Numbered from the stretch's first letter, positions 15,723 through 24,668 are shown. The stretch: 35,445 bases of DNA from Nitrospira sp. (GCA_018242665.1 JAFEBL010000024.1:71299-106743); one strand, 5' to 3'. The notes: generated by a model from the sequence alone, not told the origin. A program made the numbers and translations.

Positions 15723-16487
15723 ATGAACGGGTTGATCAGCACGCTACGACGACTGGCGAAGAAGTGTGGGTTGGGGACAATCGTTTCAGATGGAAGCGAA
15801 GCGCTTCCTCAAGATTTTGATCCGGCGGCTATGGCGACGATTCGCCGTGTGCAACCCTATACCATGACCTCGCCGGAACGTCTGTTTGCGCTGATTCAAG
15901 CCGTTCGGTATGTGTCGAACGCAGGGATCCCCGGGGACATCGTTGAATGCGGGGTATGGAAAGGGGGCAGTATGATGGCTGCCGCCCTGACCTTACTGGA
16001 ATGTCAGGACCGGTCGCGCGACGTGCACCTCTTTGATACCTTCGAGGGCATGACCGGACCCACTGATCGAGATACGTCGATCGATGGGGTCACGGCTCAG
16101 GTGTTGCTTCAGTCCAGCAGCAAATCGGACCCTGCATCCGTGTGGTGTTGCGCCGCGCTCGAAGATGTCATTGCGGCCATGCGTGGGACAGGGTATGACA
16201 CGGAACGTGTGCACTTTGTGAAGGGCCCGGTGGAGGAGACGATACCTGGCCATTCCCCGGCACGCATTGCGATTTTACGATTGGATACCGATTGGTATGA
16301 GTCCACGATGCATGAATTGACGCATCTCTTCCCCAGGCTCAGCCAAGGCGGGGTCCTGCTCATTGACGATTATGGTCATTGGAAGGGCTGCCGCGCAGCG
16401 GTAGATGAGTACTTTGCCGACAACAATATTCCCATTCTCCTGAACCGCATTGACTACACCGGTCGACTTGCCGTGAAAATGCAGTAA
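15723..16487 (+). CDS. TylF/MycF-family O-methyltransferase
   Basis: A 254-aa protein of the macrocin O-methyltransferase (TylF) family, which methylates sugar hydroxyls in a metal-dependent way. Visible motifs are YTMTSPERLFALIQAV, GDIVECGVWKGGSMMAAAL (SAM motif I), HLFDTFEGMTGPT, LRLDTDWYESTMHEL and GGVLLIDDYGHWKG; the last two carry the Asp pairs that bind the metal in this family. ATG 15705 is also possible and would add six residues; ATG 15723 has GGAG/GGGG-rich sequence just upstream and is preferred. It is the clearest sugar O-methyltransferase in the cluster, supporting a methylated glycan, for example a capping 3-O-methyl sugar. Confidence 0.87.
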   Translation: MNGLISTLRRLAKKCGLGTIVSDGSEALPQDFDPAAMATIRRVQPYTMTSPERLFALIQAVRYVSNAGIPGDIVECGVWKGGSMMAAALTLLECQDRSRDVHLFDTFEGMTGPTDRDTSIDGVTAQVLLQSSSKSDPASVWCCAALEDVIAAMRGTGYDTERVHFVKGPVEETIPGHSPARIAILRLDTDWYESTMHELTHLFPRLSQGGVLLIDDYGHWKGCRAAVDEYFADNNIPILLNRIDYTGRLAVKMQ

Positions 16488-16511
16488 ACCGAGCGACGCA
16501 GTACGTTCGCC

Positions 16512-17363
16512 ATGACAGATCCCGGGCAGCGGTTGCTCAATATTGGATGCGGGCCTATCACCCACGCCTGTTGGACGAATGTGGATGTGTGGGCGGCAGA
16601 CCCCAGCGTCATATTGCATGATTTGCACAAGCCTCTTCCGTTTGACGATCAAAGTTATGATGCGGCCTATGCCTCGCATGTCCTCGAGCATTTCGCTCCC
16701 GATGCCGCCCACAATCTCCTGCGAGAATGTTACCGGGTGCTCAAACCGGGAAGTATCATGCGAGTTGTGGTCCCGGATCTTGAAGCGATTGCTCGAGGCT
16801 ACCTTGAAGCCCTGGATCATGCGGGGCGGGGGCATGCTCGATGGGAAGACAAATACGATTGGATGATGCTGGAACTGCTTGATCAATTGGTGCGGACCAC
16901 TCCTGGCGGGATGATGGGGCCATATATGCGGAAGCCGCTGGACAATGAAATGAAAGAGTTCATTGCGACACGAATCGGGAGTGAGGGCCTTCCTTGGCCC
17001 GGGCCGGCCGGCCGACACGGCGGCGCACAGTTTAGACTTGTTGATCGGATTCGGAAATGGGTCAAGAAAGGTGGGGGAGCGATCAGAATCTTCATGGCCC
17101 AAGCATGCGTACGCGCGCTACTCGGTGCGTCTGATACTCGTGCCTTTCAGGACGGCCTTTTCCGCGCAACCGGGGAGAACCATGTCTGGATGTATGACCG
17201 GTTTTCCCTGAAGCGTCTGTTGCTGCGTACTGGGTTTACGGATGTGGAGATTTGTTCCGCGTTCGACAGTCACATTCCACGGTTCCCCTCGTTCGAATTA
17301 GATGTGCAAGATCACAAGCCAAGAAAACCGGATTCTCTCTACATGGAAGGTCGGCGCCCGTGA
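16512..17363 (+). CDS. Class I SAM-dependent methyltransferase
   Basis: A 283-aa protein with LLNIGCGPITH near the N-terminus (motif I), the acidic position NVDVW, a DLHKPLPFDDQSYDAAYASH segment running into the HVLEHF motif, and ECYRVLKPGSIMRVVVPDLE, all typical of glycan-locus methyltransferases. The C-terminal half (KYDWMMLELLDQLVRTTPGG, RATGENHVWMYDRFSLKRLL) is characteristic of a subgroup usually found beside GT4 glycosyltransferases. ATG 16512 starts 24 bp after the TylF-type gene. Its TGA at 17361 overlaps the next gene's GTG. It is the better-preserved relative of the protein at 11793. Confidence 0.85.
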   Translation: MTDPGQRLLNIGCGPITHACWTNVDVWAADPSVILHDLHKPLPFDDQSYDAAYASHVLEHFAPDAAHNLLRECYRVLKPGSIMRVVVPDLEAIARGYLEALDHAGRGHARWEDKYDWMMLELLDQLVRTTPGGMMGPYMRKPLDNEMKEFIATRIGSEGLPWPGPAGRHGGAQFRLVDRIRKWVKKGGGAIRIFMAQACVRALLGASDTRAFQDGLFRATGENHVWMYDRFSLKRLLLRTGFTDVEICSAFDSHIPRFPSFELDVQDHKPRKPDSLYMEGRRP

Positions 17364-18628
17364 ACGTGGTGATGGTCAATTGGTCGGACCAATCCGGCGG
17401 TGCGGCTCGGGCCTCGTTCCGCTTATTCCAGGCACTGCGCAATATCGGTGTGCATGTTCGATTGCTCGTTCAGCGCAAAGAGTCCACCGATCGCGATGTG
17501 TTGGGGAGGGAAGGCCTAGTGCAAAAGGCCTATGCCGCGGTGACTCAGCGTATGGATGCTCTGCCCCTTCAATTGTACCGGAGACGGCGGAAAGAGCTAT
17601 TCTCAACGGGAGTCTTTCCCAATCGCACGCGTGCGCGCATTCACGCGTTGGCCCCTGACATTGTTCACCTGCATTGGGTGACGTTCGGGATGCTCCCGAT
17701 CGAGGCGCTGGGTACGTTGGAACGTCCGGCCGTCTGGACGTTGCATGACATGTGGGCTCTCACTGGCGGGTGCCACTATGACGGGGGATGTGACAGGTTT
17801 CTGCGTGGATGTGGTTTCTGCCCCCTACTCGAGTCTGAACACGAGCATGATTTGTCAGCGAAACTTCTTCGACGGAAGCGAATTGCGGTTGAACAGTCTG
17901 GTATGACCATTGTATCGCCGAGCCGCTGGTTGGCCACCCAAGCTCGCAACAGCATCGTGTTTGCAGGATCGAGAATTGAGGTGATTCCCAATGGACTCGA
18001 TCTGACCGTCTATAAGCCTGTTGATCAGTCCATGGCGAGATCCCTATTTTCTCTGCCCCGAGATAAACATATCGTGTTATTTGGGGCGGTGTCTCCAACG
18101 GGGGAGCGACGCAAAGGGTATCGGTTGCTCGTCGAGGCGTTGGATCAGCTTGCACGAACGTATCCGATCGATCAGATTTGTGTGGTCATGTTCGGTCAGT
18201 CGGATGACATCCCCTCCTCTTTGAGCGGATTTCCGGTGCATGTGGTCGGGACGCTTCACGATGATGTCAGTCTCGCGGCGCTCTATTCATCAGCCGATGT
18301 GTTCGTCGTTCCGTCGGTTCAAGACAATTTGCCCAATACGGTGGCGGAAGCCCTGGCTTGCGGCACTCCCTGCGTGGCATTCGATATCGGTGGGATGTCG
18401 GACCTGATTCAGCACCGAGTCAACGGGTATCTTGCCGCGCCATGTGATACGGGGGACCTGGCTCGTGGAATCGCTGAACTGACCATCAATCGCAAAGCAG
18501 CCGGTCCGATGCGGGATGCTGCGAGGAGAAGCGCCGAAACCATGCTTGATCAGGAACTGATGGCCAAGCGGTACCGCGCGCTTTATCAGGACCTACATCA
18601 GGCAGGGCGTTCGCCCACCGTACGGTAA
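17360..18628 (+). CDS. Family GT4 glycosyltransferase (WcaC-like subgroup)
   Basis: A 422-aa GT-B enzyme starting at GTG 17360, which overlaps the previous stop (GTGA) and has GGAAGG about ten bases upstream. An upstream in-frame TTG/ATG region to 17252 lies inside the previous gene and is rejected. The subgroup hallmark is LHDMWALTGGCHYDGGC followed by further Cys residues in RGCGFCPLL, a Cys cluster that may bind metal. The acceptor half has VHLHWVTFGML. The donor half has VIPNGLDLTVYKP, VLFGAVSPTGERRKGYR and PSVQDNLPNTVAEALACGTP, a variant of the E-x7-E motif with Asp/Glu. It transfers a hexose-type sugar to a lipid-linked glycan; the specific donor is unknown. Confidence 0.87.
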   Translation: MNVVMVNWSDQSGGAARASFRLFQALRNIGVHVRLLVQRKESTDRDVLGREGLVQKAYAAVTQRMDALPLQLYRRRRKELFSTGVFPNRTRARIHALAPDIVHLHWVTFGMLPIEALGTLERPAVWTLHDMWALTGGCHYDGGCDRFLRGCGFCPLLESEHEHDLSAKLLRRKRIAVEQSGMTIVSPSRWLATQARNSIVFAGSRIEVIPNGLDLTVYKPVDQSMARSLFSLPRDKHIVLFGAVSPTGERRKGYRLLVEALDQLARTYPIDQICVVMFGQSDDIPSSLSGFPVHVVGTLHDDVSLAALYSSADVFVVPSVQDNLPNTVAEALACGTPCVAFDIGGMSDLIQHRVNGYLAAPCDTGDLARGIAELTINRKAAGPMRDAARRSAETMLDQELMAKRYRALYQDLHQAGRSPTVR

Positions 18629-18765
18629 TCTGTTGATGTGTCGGCGAGAAGACTCGGACGGAAACTCGAACGTGTTGTGCCGAAATAGAGTCGATCGGAC
18701 ATGGCCATGTGGAACAATGGTTTTGAAATCGGTGTTGGTCGTAGGAGACTAGCTGGTACAGATTC

Positions 18766-19695
18766 ATGGTGCACAGCATGAGCTCGAGATGCCCGCTGCT
18801 CTCCATAGTCACGCCCTGTCTCAATGGACGCCGTTTTATCGAAGAAGCGATCCAGAGTGTTCTTGATCAAGACTATCCCAATGTCGAGCACGTTGTTGTT
18901 GACGGGGGATCAACAGACGGAACTCTGGATCTGCTCAAGAAATATCCCCATCTGCGAGTCGTCAGTGAGCCCGACCAAGGACTGTACGACGCGCTCAATA
19001 AGGCTGTGCGATTGAGCAGGGGGGAGATCATCGGCCATCTGAATTGCGATGATCTCTACGAGGCTCGCATATTTGGGGAAGTCGTTCGAAAGTTTGAGAC
19101 GTCTCCGGATATTGATGCGGTATGTGGCGGTGTAGACGTGTTTGAGCGCACTGATGGCGGAGACAGACGAATCATTGCGCAATACATGCGGCCTCAGGAT
19201 TTGGAGCTGTCGGTCAACAGCGTGACCCTGGGGCCGGCCATCACAAACGCCAGATTCTTCAGGCGCAGGGTCCTTGAGCAAGTTGGGCTTTATAACACGC
19301 GCTTCCGGATCGCGGCTGACCGCGAGTTTCTCCTTCGCGCGGCATTGGCCGGAACCAGAAGCACTGCTCTGAAGACGATCGTGTATCACTACCGTGCGCA
19401 TCCTCAATCGATGACGTTTCATCACAACAGCCCGCATCGCCTGAAGATGCTGGATGAGTTTCTGGAGATTGCGGAAGCTCACATGCGCACCGTTGACACG
19501 TCCGCACGACAAGAGCCCTCGTGCCGCATGTGGCATGCGAGGACGGCGGCTGAGGCCACACTACGGGCTCTACGCGAGAAGAAATATACCTTGGCGTTGG
19601 GGTATGCGAAGCGTGGGATCGGTAAGACGCCGGGTTGGCCGATGATCTTCATGGAGGTGTTGCTTCGAAGGCTGGCGACTGGGGGGAGTCACTAA
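18766..19695 (+). CDS. Family GT2 glycosyltransferase
   Basis: A 309-aa GT-A enzyme. The N-terminal nucleotide-binding motif is SIVTPCLNGRRFIEEAIQSV, followed by VVVDGGSTDGTLD, SEPDQGLYDALNKAV and the metal-binding LNCDDLY (DD motif), then FFRRRVLEQVGLYN and RIAADREFLLRAAL. This order matches WfgS/WcaA-like O-antigen glycosyltransferases. No membrane segment is present. ATG 18778, four codons in, is an alternative start; no strong ribosome site picks between them. A 137-bp gap separates it from the previous gene, one of the larger breaks in this block. Donor sugar unknown. Confidence 0.88.
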   Translation: MVHSMSSRCPLLSIVTPCLNGRRFIEEAIQSVLDQDYPNVEHVVVDGGSTDGTLDLLKKYPHLRVVSEPDQGLYDALNKAVRLSRGEIIGHLNCDDLYEARIFGEVVRKFETSPDIDAVCGGVDVFERTDGGDRRIIAQYMRPQDLELSVNSVTLGPAITNARFFRRRVLEQVGLYNTRFRIAADREFLLRAALAGTRSTALKTIVYHYRAHPQSMTFHHNSPHRLKMLDEFLEIAEAHMRTVDTSARQEPSCRMWHARTAAEATLRALREKKYTLALGYAKRGIGKTPGWPMIFMEVLLRRLATGGSH

Positions 19696-19701
19696 GCGAA
19701 C

Positions 19702-20553
19702 ATGCGCTCCGTGAAAGTTTCGTTGATTGTCGCGACGGTCGGGCGGGATAGCGAATTGCAAAGACTGCTGACCTCATTGGCGGCCCAAACCTATACGGAT
19801 TTTGAGGTCATCGTGGTCGATCAAAACCGTGATGATCGCGCGGTGAACGTGATCGCTCAATTTGTGGATCGGATGACGATTACGCATCTGACGTCGCCGC
19901 TTGGTGTGTCTCGCGCACGCAATTGGGGCATTCGCAAGGCCACGGGAGAGATCGTCGGGTTTCCCGATGACGATTGTTGGTACCCACCCATGCTGCTGGA
20001 GTTGCTGATTGCGCGTTTTGGCACGACTGGCGAGTATGATGGCGTCACTGGACGTATCGTGAATGAGACACACTCCGCGAGTGGGGATGCCCGTTTTGAT
20101 CGACACTCCGGACCTGTCACACTGTCGAATCTTTGGCGTCGTGCCTGTGCGGCAACGGTATTCTTCACGAAGGACACCATCGCGTCCGTCGGAGGCTTCG
20201 ACGAAGAGTTGGGGCCGGGAGCCGGAACGCCATGGGGAGGCGCCGAAGATATCGACTATCCTGCGAGAGCCATCAAGGCTGGTCGCACAATTTTCTACGA
20301 TCCGCAGCTTTGCGTGTTCCATCCGGATTTGTCGATTACTGCCCAGGCGGATGAGATACGACGCGCGTACTCATATGGCGCGGGCATAGGGCGTGTCTGG
20401 AGGAAACAGAAATTTCCGGTGAGGATCGTCGGATACTATCTGTTGCGCCCATTGATAGGCGCCGGCATCAGCCTCGTCATGGGCCGTTGGATGCGGGCAC
20501 GCTACCGGTGGGCTGCGTTCCAAGGCCGACTCAGAGGATTGCGATCGCACTAA
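19702..20553 (+). CDS. Family GT2 glycosyltransferase
   Basis: A 283-aa GT-A enzyme starting six bases after the previous stop. Motifs are SLIVATVGRDSELQRLLTSL, VIVVDQNRDDR, PLGVSRARNWGIRKATGEIV and the metal site FPDDDCWYPP, followed by GGAEDIDYPARAIKAG, an ED motif common as catalytic base in GT2. The C-terminal basic segment (YYLLRPLIGAGISLVMGRW) is hydrophobic and may lie on the membrane. Together with the preceding GT2 it forms a compact pair, so two successive sugar additions are likely. A 159-bp region with no recognised gene follows. Confidence 0.87.
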   Translation: MRSVKVSLIVATVGRDSELQRLLTSLAAQTYTDFEVIVVDQNRDDRAVNVIAQFVDRMTITHLTSPLGVSRARNWGIRKATGEIVGFPDDDCWYPPMLLELLIARFGTTGEYDGVTGRIVNETHSASGDARFDRHSGPVTLSNLWRRACAATVFFTKDTIASVGGFDEELGPGAGTPWGGAEDIDYPARAIKAGRTIFYDPQLCVFHPDLSITAQADEIRRAYSYGAGIGRVWRKQKFPVRIVGYYLLRPLIGAGISLVMGRWMRARYRWAAFQGRLRGLRSH

Positions 20554-20712
20554 GAAACACATGCGGGAGGTTTCACGGCATCGACCGGAATGAACCAGCT
20601 GTCTAGAACCGGGGCTGAAGACACAGCCCTGCTGAAACATATTCGCATGCTTCGTCCAACATGACACATGCCATCACCTGTACTGCCTCTCAATTCGCAG
20701 TGACTTGTAACT

Positions 20713-23337
20713 ATGGATGCGACCCCTACACGCCTCTCATACCATGACCGTATCGGGTTAGGGATACTGGCCCTTCTTCTGCTCTCTCCCATCGTGTTCA
20801 AAGTTTCTGTGACCGGCAGCGTGGTGATCCATCCGTTCGTGCCTCTTCTGGCGATGGCATGGCTGTGGGTCGCATGGACGATCCGGCAAACATTCCGGGT
20901 GAGCCGGCCCGGAATGTGGCGCATGGAATGGCAGACGATGAATCTTCCGATGGTCCTGTTTGGCGGGACGATCGGCGCTTTGGGATTCAGCGTAGTAGTC
21001 AATGGACTCCGGTTTGAACAATCTCAAACCGAAGGATGGCTCTTGCTTGTGAAATGGATCTTGTACATGGCGCCGCTCCCTCTGACGACCTTGCTGGCGA
21101 CACGCACTGGCCCTCAGACGCTACGGCTGATCGCGTGGAGCATCCCGCTGGTGGCGCTCGTCACGCTCGGCTATTCAGCCCTGCGTCTTCAGCAATCCAC
21201 AACCGGCAGCTACTACAATGCGTACTTCGAACAGAAGGGCGCATTCTTCGCCATGGGAATGTTTGGGGAACTGTTGTCCACACATGGCCTCACGGTTCGG
21301 CTGGAGACGGCAAGCCATGGCGCATATGGAATGTATCTGGTGCTGGTGCTGGCGTTCAGTGTGAGCCTCGCAATTTTCAGGGGATGGAATGGAATCGTGC
21401 CGTCTTGGTATGCCGTTGCCCAAGGCTTGGTGGTTGGTCCATTGTTGTTGGTCGGCCTACTCTGGACGGGTTCTCGATCGAGCCTGATCTTCTGCGCGAG
21501 CGTGATGGGCATCTATGTCGTCCTCTTGGTCGTCAATCCGAGCAAGATGGTGTCTTGGCCATCTCGCCTGAGCGTCCTGCTGCTAATGATGATCCTTCCT
21601 CTCGGCCTGTTCGTTGTTGATCGGTCTGCGGGCCCGATGTTTCCCACGCTGAAGCGCATGCAGGGAACGGCTGTTCAGCGGCTCGACCTGCAGGCGACGC
21701 TATTGGGCATCAACAGGCCGGACTTTGATACAGACACTCGAGTCGATGTGACGGTGCGGAATGTCCAGAGTCGAGTATGGCTGTGGGGACAAACAGTTCG
21801 GTATATGGTCGATCATCCTATGACCCTGGTGACCGGTCTTGGCTATGACCGACGCCGTTTCGTTGAAGAGGTCGTGCGGTTGCCGTATGTTGGTACCAAT
21901 AAGGAACTTCGGACGGCCCATAATCTCTATCTCGATGTGATCGTCAAAGGCGGAATTGGCTCACTGTTCCTGTTTCTGCTCGCGTGCCTGTGGTTGTTCT
22001 GGACGGCGCTTACCTGCATACTCGTTCCCGTACAGAATGTGAAGATCCCTCTCGTCAGTATTGGCTGGGTGTTGCTTTCGGTCTGGCCGTCGTTGTTGGT
22101 GGTGAGTGTGCTCGGTGAAGATATGGTAACCGACAATCTCATGCTGCATTGGACCATGCTGTTTGGGCTGGCACTAGGTTTACGGGGGACCGCGATACGA
22201 TCCAGCTTGCCTCGGCAAATGGTCCATCTGTCCGCGACGGCAGGACTGGGAGGCGGGCCGGTCTACGTCACAGCGGTGGCGTGTCATCAGTTGCAGCAAG
22301 GAACACGGGTCCGCATATTCTGCTCGGATGAAAAACCCTATGTGGATATCTGGCGAGAGATGGGCGTCGACGTGACCGTGTTGCCGATGCGGGTTCCGCA
22401 GGTTCGGACGATCCGGCGACTCGTGACGGCTTTATTGAAAGCCCCGGCACCTGTTCACGCCCACGGTCGGGGCGCCGCATTTTTCGCCCTCTGGATTAAA
22501 CTGCTTCTTCGGATCCCCGTGATCTATACCCCGCATGGGCCCCACTATGCATTCGCGCGCGGGTGGAAATTTGTGTCGGCCTGGTGTGTGGAATATGTGT
22601 TTCGGGTCGTATTTGATTCGGTCCTGTATGTGTCGAAGGGAGAACAGGAGCTGGCGAGGTCGTTACGGCTCCCCATGCGAGGCTCGCGCACCGTACTCTC
22701 CAGTCTGATGCGTCCTCCCGACGACAAGATGAACGGCGCTGCGCCGCGTTCGGTACTTCGCCAGGAAGTCGGTCTCGACGCAACACAGATCGTGATTGGA
22801 TGGATAGGCAGGTTTCACTATCAAAAGGGCCTGGATATTTTTCTTGAATCGATTCCTGACGTCGCAAGACACGTTCCTCAAGCCGTGTGGCTGGTGATCG
22901 GTGATGGGGAACCCGGAGAGATAGAACGGTATCGTGAGCAACTCACACAGCGAGGATTGAGCGACAGAGTACGGTTCTTGGGCGCCCGCACCGACGCGTA
23001 TCGCTTGGCTCAAGTGTTCGATATGTATGTGTCCACGTCTCGGTGGGAAGGATTGCCTCTGGTCTTGTTAGAGGTGATGGATGGGGGTGTGGCGATCGCG
23101 GCCAGTGATGTGGTGGGTAACCACGATGTGCTTGAGGGCTGGGGATTCTTGTTTCAGGCAAATGACGCAGCTGCGGCTGCGGAAGCTCAGATCGCGCTCG
23201 CAAGAGATGTGTTGAAGCGAGAGGCCTTGGTTGCTCATGGGCGTAGAGTGCTCCAAGAGCGGTTTGTTCTTCCGCGGATGCTACAGGACTTAGATCGCGC
23301 GTACGATGAAGTTCTTGGGGAAAGGGCGTCTGCGTGA
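20713..23337 (+). CDS. Fusion: O-antigen polymerase/ligase-like membrane domain plus GT4 glycosyltransferase
   Basis: One uninterrupted 874-aa frame with two full-length parts. Residues 1 to about 495 have roughly ten to twelve hydrophobic segments and the Wzy/WaaL-type motif RTAHNLYLDVIVKGGIG (residues 400-416, His403), with a large loop (about 305-395) before it, as in PF04932-like polymerases and ligases. Residues 503-874 make a complete GT4 enzyme: MVHLSATAGLGGGPVYV, PVHAHGRGAAFFALW, VIYTPHGPHYAF, IGWIGRFHYQKGLDIF, WLVIGDGEPGE and WEGLPLVLLEVMDG (Glu779). An in-frame ATG at 22219 (Met503) sits where a stand-alone GT4 would start, so the enzyme might also be made separately. The GT half would face the cytoplasm if the membrane part ends inside. 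The TGA overlaps the next GTG. Confidence 0.8.
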   Translation: MDATPTRLSYHDRIGLGILALLLLSPIVFKVSVTGSVVIHPFVPLLAMAWLWVAWTIRQTFRVSRPGMWRMEWQTMNLPMVLFGGTIGALGFSVVVNGLRFEQSQTEGWLLLVKWILYMAPLPLTTLLATRTGPQTLRLIAWSIPLVALVTLGYSALRLQQSTTGSYYNAYFEQKGAFFAMGMFGELLSTHGLTVRLETASHGAYGMYLVLVLAFSVSLAIFRGWNGIVPSWYAVAQGLVVGPLLLVGLLWTGSRSSLIFCASVMGIYVVLLVVNPSKMVSWPSRLSVLLLMMILPLGLFVVDRSAGPMFPTLKRMQGTAVQRLDLQATLLGINRPDFDTDTRVDVTVRNVQSRVWLWGQTVRYMVDHPMTLVTGLGYDRRRFVEEVVRLPYVGTNKELRTAHNLYLDVIVKGGIGSLFLFLLACLWLFWTALTCILVPVQNVKIPLVSIGWVLLSVWPSLLVVSVLGEDMVTDNLMLHWTMLFGLALGLRGTAIRSSLPRQMVHLSATAGLGGGPVYVTAVACHQLQQGTRVRIFCSDEKPYVDIWREMGVDVTVLPMRVPQVRTIRRLVTALLKAPAPVHAHGRGAAFFALWIKLLLRIPVIYTPHGPHYAFARGWKFVSAWCVEYVFRVVFDSVLYVSKGEQELARSLRLPMRGSRTVLSSLMRPPDDKMNGAAPRSVLRQEVGLDATQIVIGWIGRFHYQKGLDIFLESIPDVARHVPQAVWLVIGDGEPGEIERYREQLTQRGLSDRVRFLGARTDAYRLAQVFDMYVSTSRWEGLPLVLLEVMDGGVAIAASDVVGNHDVLEGWGFLFQANDAAAAAEAQIALARDVLKREALVAHGRRVLQERFVLPRMLQDLDRAYDEVLGERASA

Positions 23338-24668
23338 GCCAACCTACGGAGAACACTTCCTCGGCGACGTTCATGGGCAAGCTTGGAAAAGCGGTCGTGC
23401 CGCTGGTTGCCTCCGACATCGTGCTGCAAGGCTGCCGCTATGCACTGGTGGCCTGTCTCGGGTATCTCTCATTTTCGCTTCTCGGATCGTATCTCTTCGG
23501 CTCCGCTCTCGGGGCGTTGATGACGGTCGCGATCGATTTCGGGATCAACCAGCATTGGCTTCGGCTGCACTCCGGCGTCGGCGGGTTGACGAGGCACATG
23601 TTCACGCGTGTGCTGGCGATGAAACTGGCCTTGTCGTGTGTTCAGATCGTCGCCCTTGTGGGAGTGATGCAGAGCGGGCTGTGGAACAGGCCGTTTCCCA
23701 TGATGATGGTGAGCGGGTTGACCATGGCGAACCTGCATGCGTTGGTGGACACGTGTGAAGCCGTGGGTTTTGTGTGCCATCGACATCGATTTGTCGCGCT
23801 CATGCGAGCGGTGCTCGGGCTCGTGCTATATGCCGCGCCGGTCTCTGCCGTATTGCTCGCAGGCGGGGCGATGGACAGCCTGATTCAATACATGCTGCAA
23901 GCCGGGATATTCGTGGGCCTGCTGATTCTCTCAGGATATATCTGGATGGCCTCGCGCATGCTGGTGGATGCGCCTGAAGTTACCGAGGGGTGCCTCAGCG
24001 CCTGGAGGGCATCTCGGTGGTTGGGATTGAATCAGTTGGGGATTGTCGTTGATGTCCGCGCGCCCCTGGTGATTTTGGGATTGATGCTGGGTGAAGCGGC
24101 TGCCGGCCTCTATGGATTGGTCCAGCGCACGACAGCGGTGGTGGAATTGGCCTGGGCGTCGATTTCAAAATTGCTCTTGAAGTCCTATGCAGAGGCGGCC
24201 TCGGCTCGGCTGGTTCAGCAGCACATCCTGTATGCCAGTTGGGTCACGGGGGCGATCATGCTCTTCGGGATGACCGCGGTGTGGTTCGGCGTGCGGTATC
24301 TCGAACGGCTTGACCAGTGGTCAGAGGATATGCAGACCGGATTCATGCTCCTGCGATGGGCCACGGTGGCGATCGGACTCAGTTCGCTGAAGCGGCCGCT
24401 CGTGTTGGGACTCATCGCCTTGCATCGTGAACGGGCGGTATGCGCGATCAATCTCTTGTCCGCTGCGGTCGGCCTCGTCTCGGTTCCACTGCTGATCTGG
24501 TCGTTCGGCATTTGGGGCCCCATCATCTCGGCGGTGGCGTGTGAAATGGGTGCGATTCTGCTCCTGGTATCGTCGTTTCGAACCGCGCGGCGGGGGGACG
24601 AAGCGGGAATCGATCTCGCTTCGCATTGGGGCGCACGGGCGACCGGGAGTCCCAGGCGCTCTCGATGA
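23334..24668 (+). CDS. Wzx/MATE-like oligosaccharide flippase (polysaccharide transporter)
   Basis: A 444-aa, strongly hydrophobic protein with about 12 membrane segments over its length (for example VPLVASDIVLQGCRYALVAC, LLGSYLFGSALGALMTVAID, GLVLYAAPVSAVLLAGG, LLIWSFGIWGPIISAVA). Features such as ASDIVLQGCRYALV, FGINQHWLRL and LGLMLGEAAAGLYGLVQRTT fit the MOP superfamily (Wzx/PST) of lipid-linked oligosaccharide flippases. GTG 23334 overlaps the polymerase-GT stop and has AAAGGG a few bases upstream. It would flip undecaprenyl-diphosphate glycans using the proton gradient, next to the Wzy-like gene as in Wzx/Wzy loci. A second, ABC-type flippase is at 9971. Confidence 0.83.
   Translation: MSQPTENTSSATFMGKLGKAVVPLVASDIVLQGCRYALVACLGYLSFSLLGSYLFGSALGALMTVAIDFGINQHWLRLHSGVGGLTRHMFTRVLAMKLALSCVQIVALVGVMQSGLWNRPFPMMMVSGLTMANLHALVDTCEAVGFVCHRHRFVALMRAVLGLVLYAAPVSAVLLAGGAMDSLIQYMLQAGIFVGLLILSGYIWMASRMLVDAPEVTEGCLSAWRASRWLGLNQLGIVVDVRAPLVILGLMLGEAAAGLYGLVQRTTAVVELAWASISKLLLKSYAEAASARLVQQHILYASWVTGAIMLFGMTAVWFGVRYLERLDQWSEDMQTGFMLLRWATVAIGLSSLKRPLVLGLIALHRERAVCAINLLSAAVGLVSVPLLIWSFGIWGPIISAVACEMGAILLLVSSFRTARRGDEAGIDLASHWGARATGSPRRSR

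Noticed and set aside
17252..17359. Extended N-terminus of the GT4 starting at 17252
   Set aside because: It overlaps the previous methyltransferase gene; GTG 17360 has a ribosome site, a GTGA junction and the expected GT4 start.
18699..18710. 12-base perfect palindrome ACATGGCCATGT in the 137-bp gap before the GT2 gene
   Set aside because: Palindromes this short are expected by chance in 35 kb, and it is not placed near a promoter element or repeated elsewhere that I could see.
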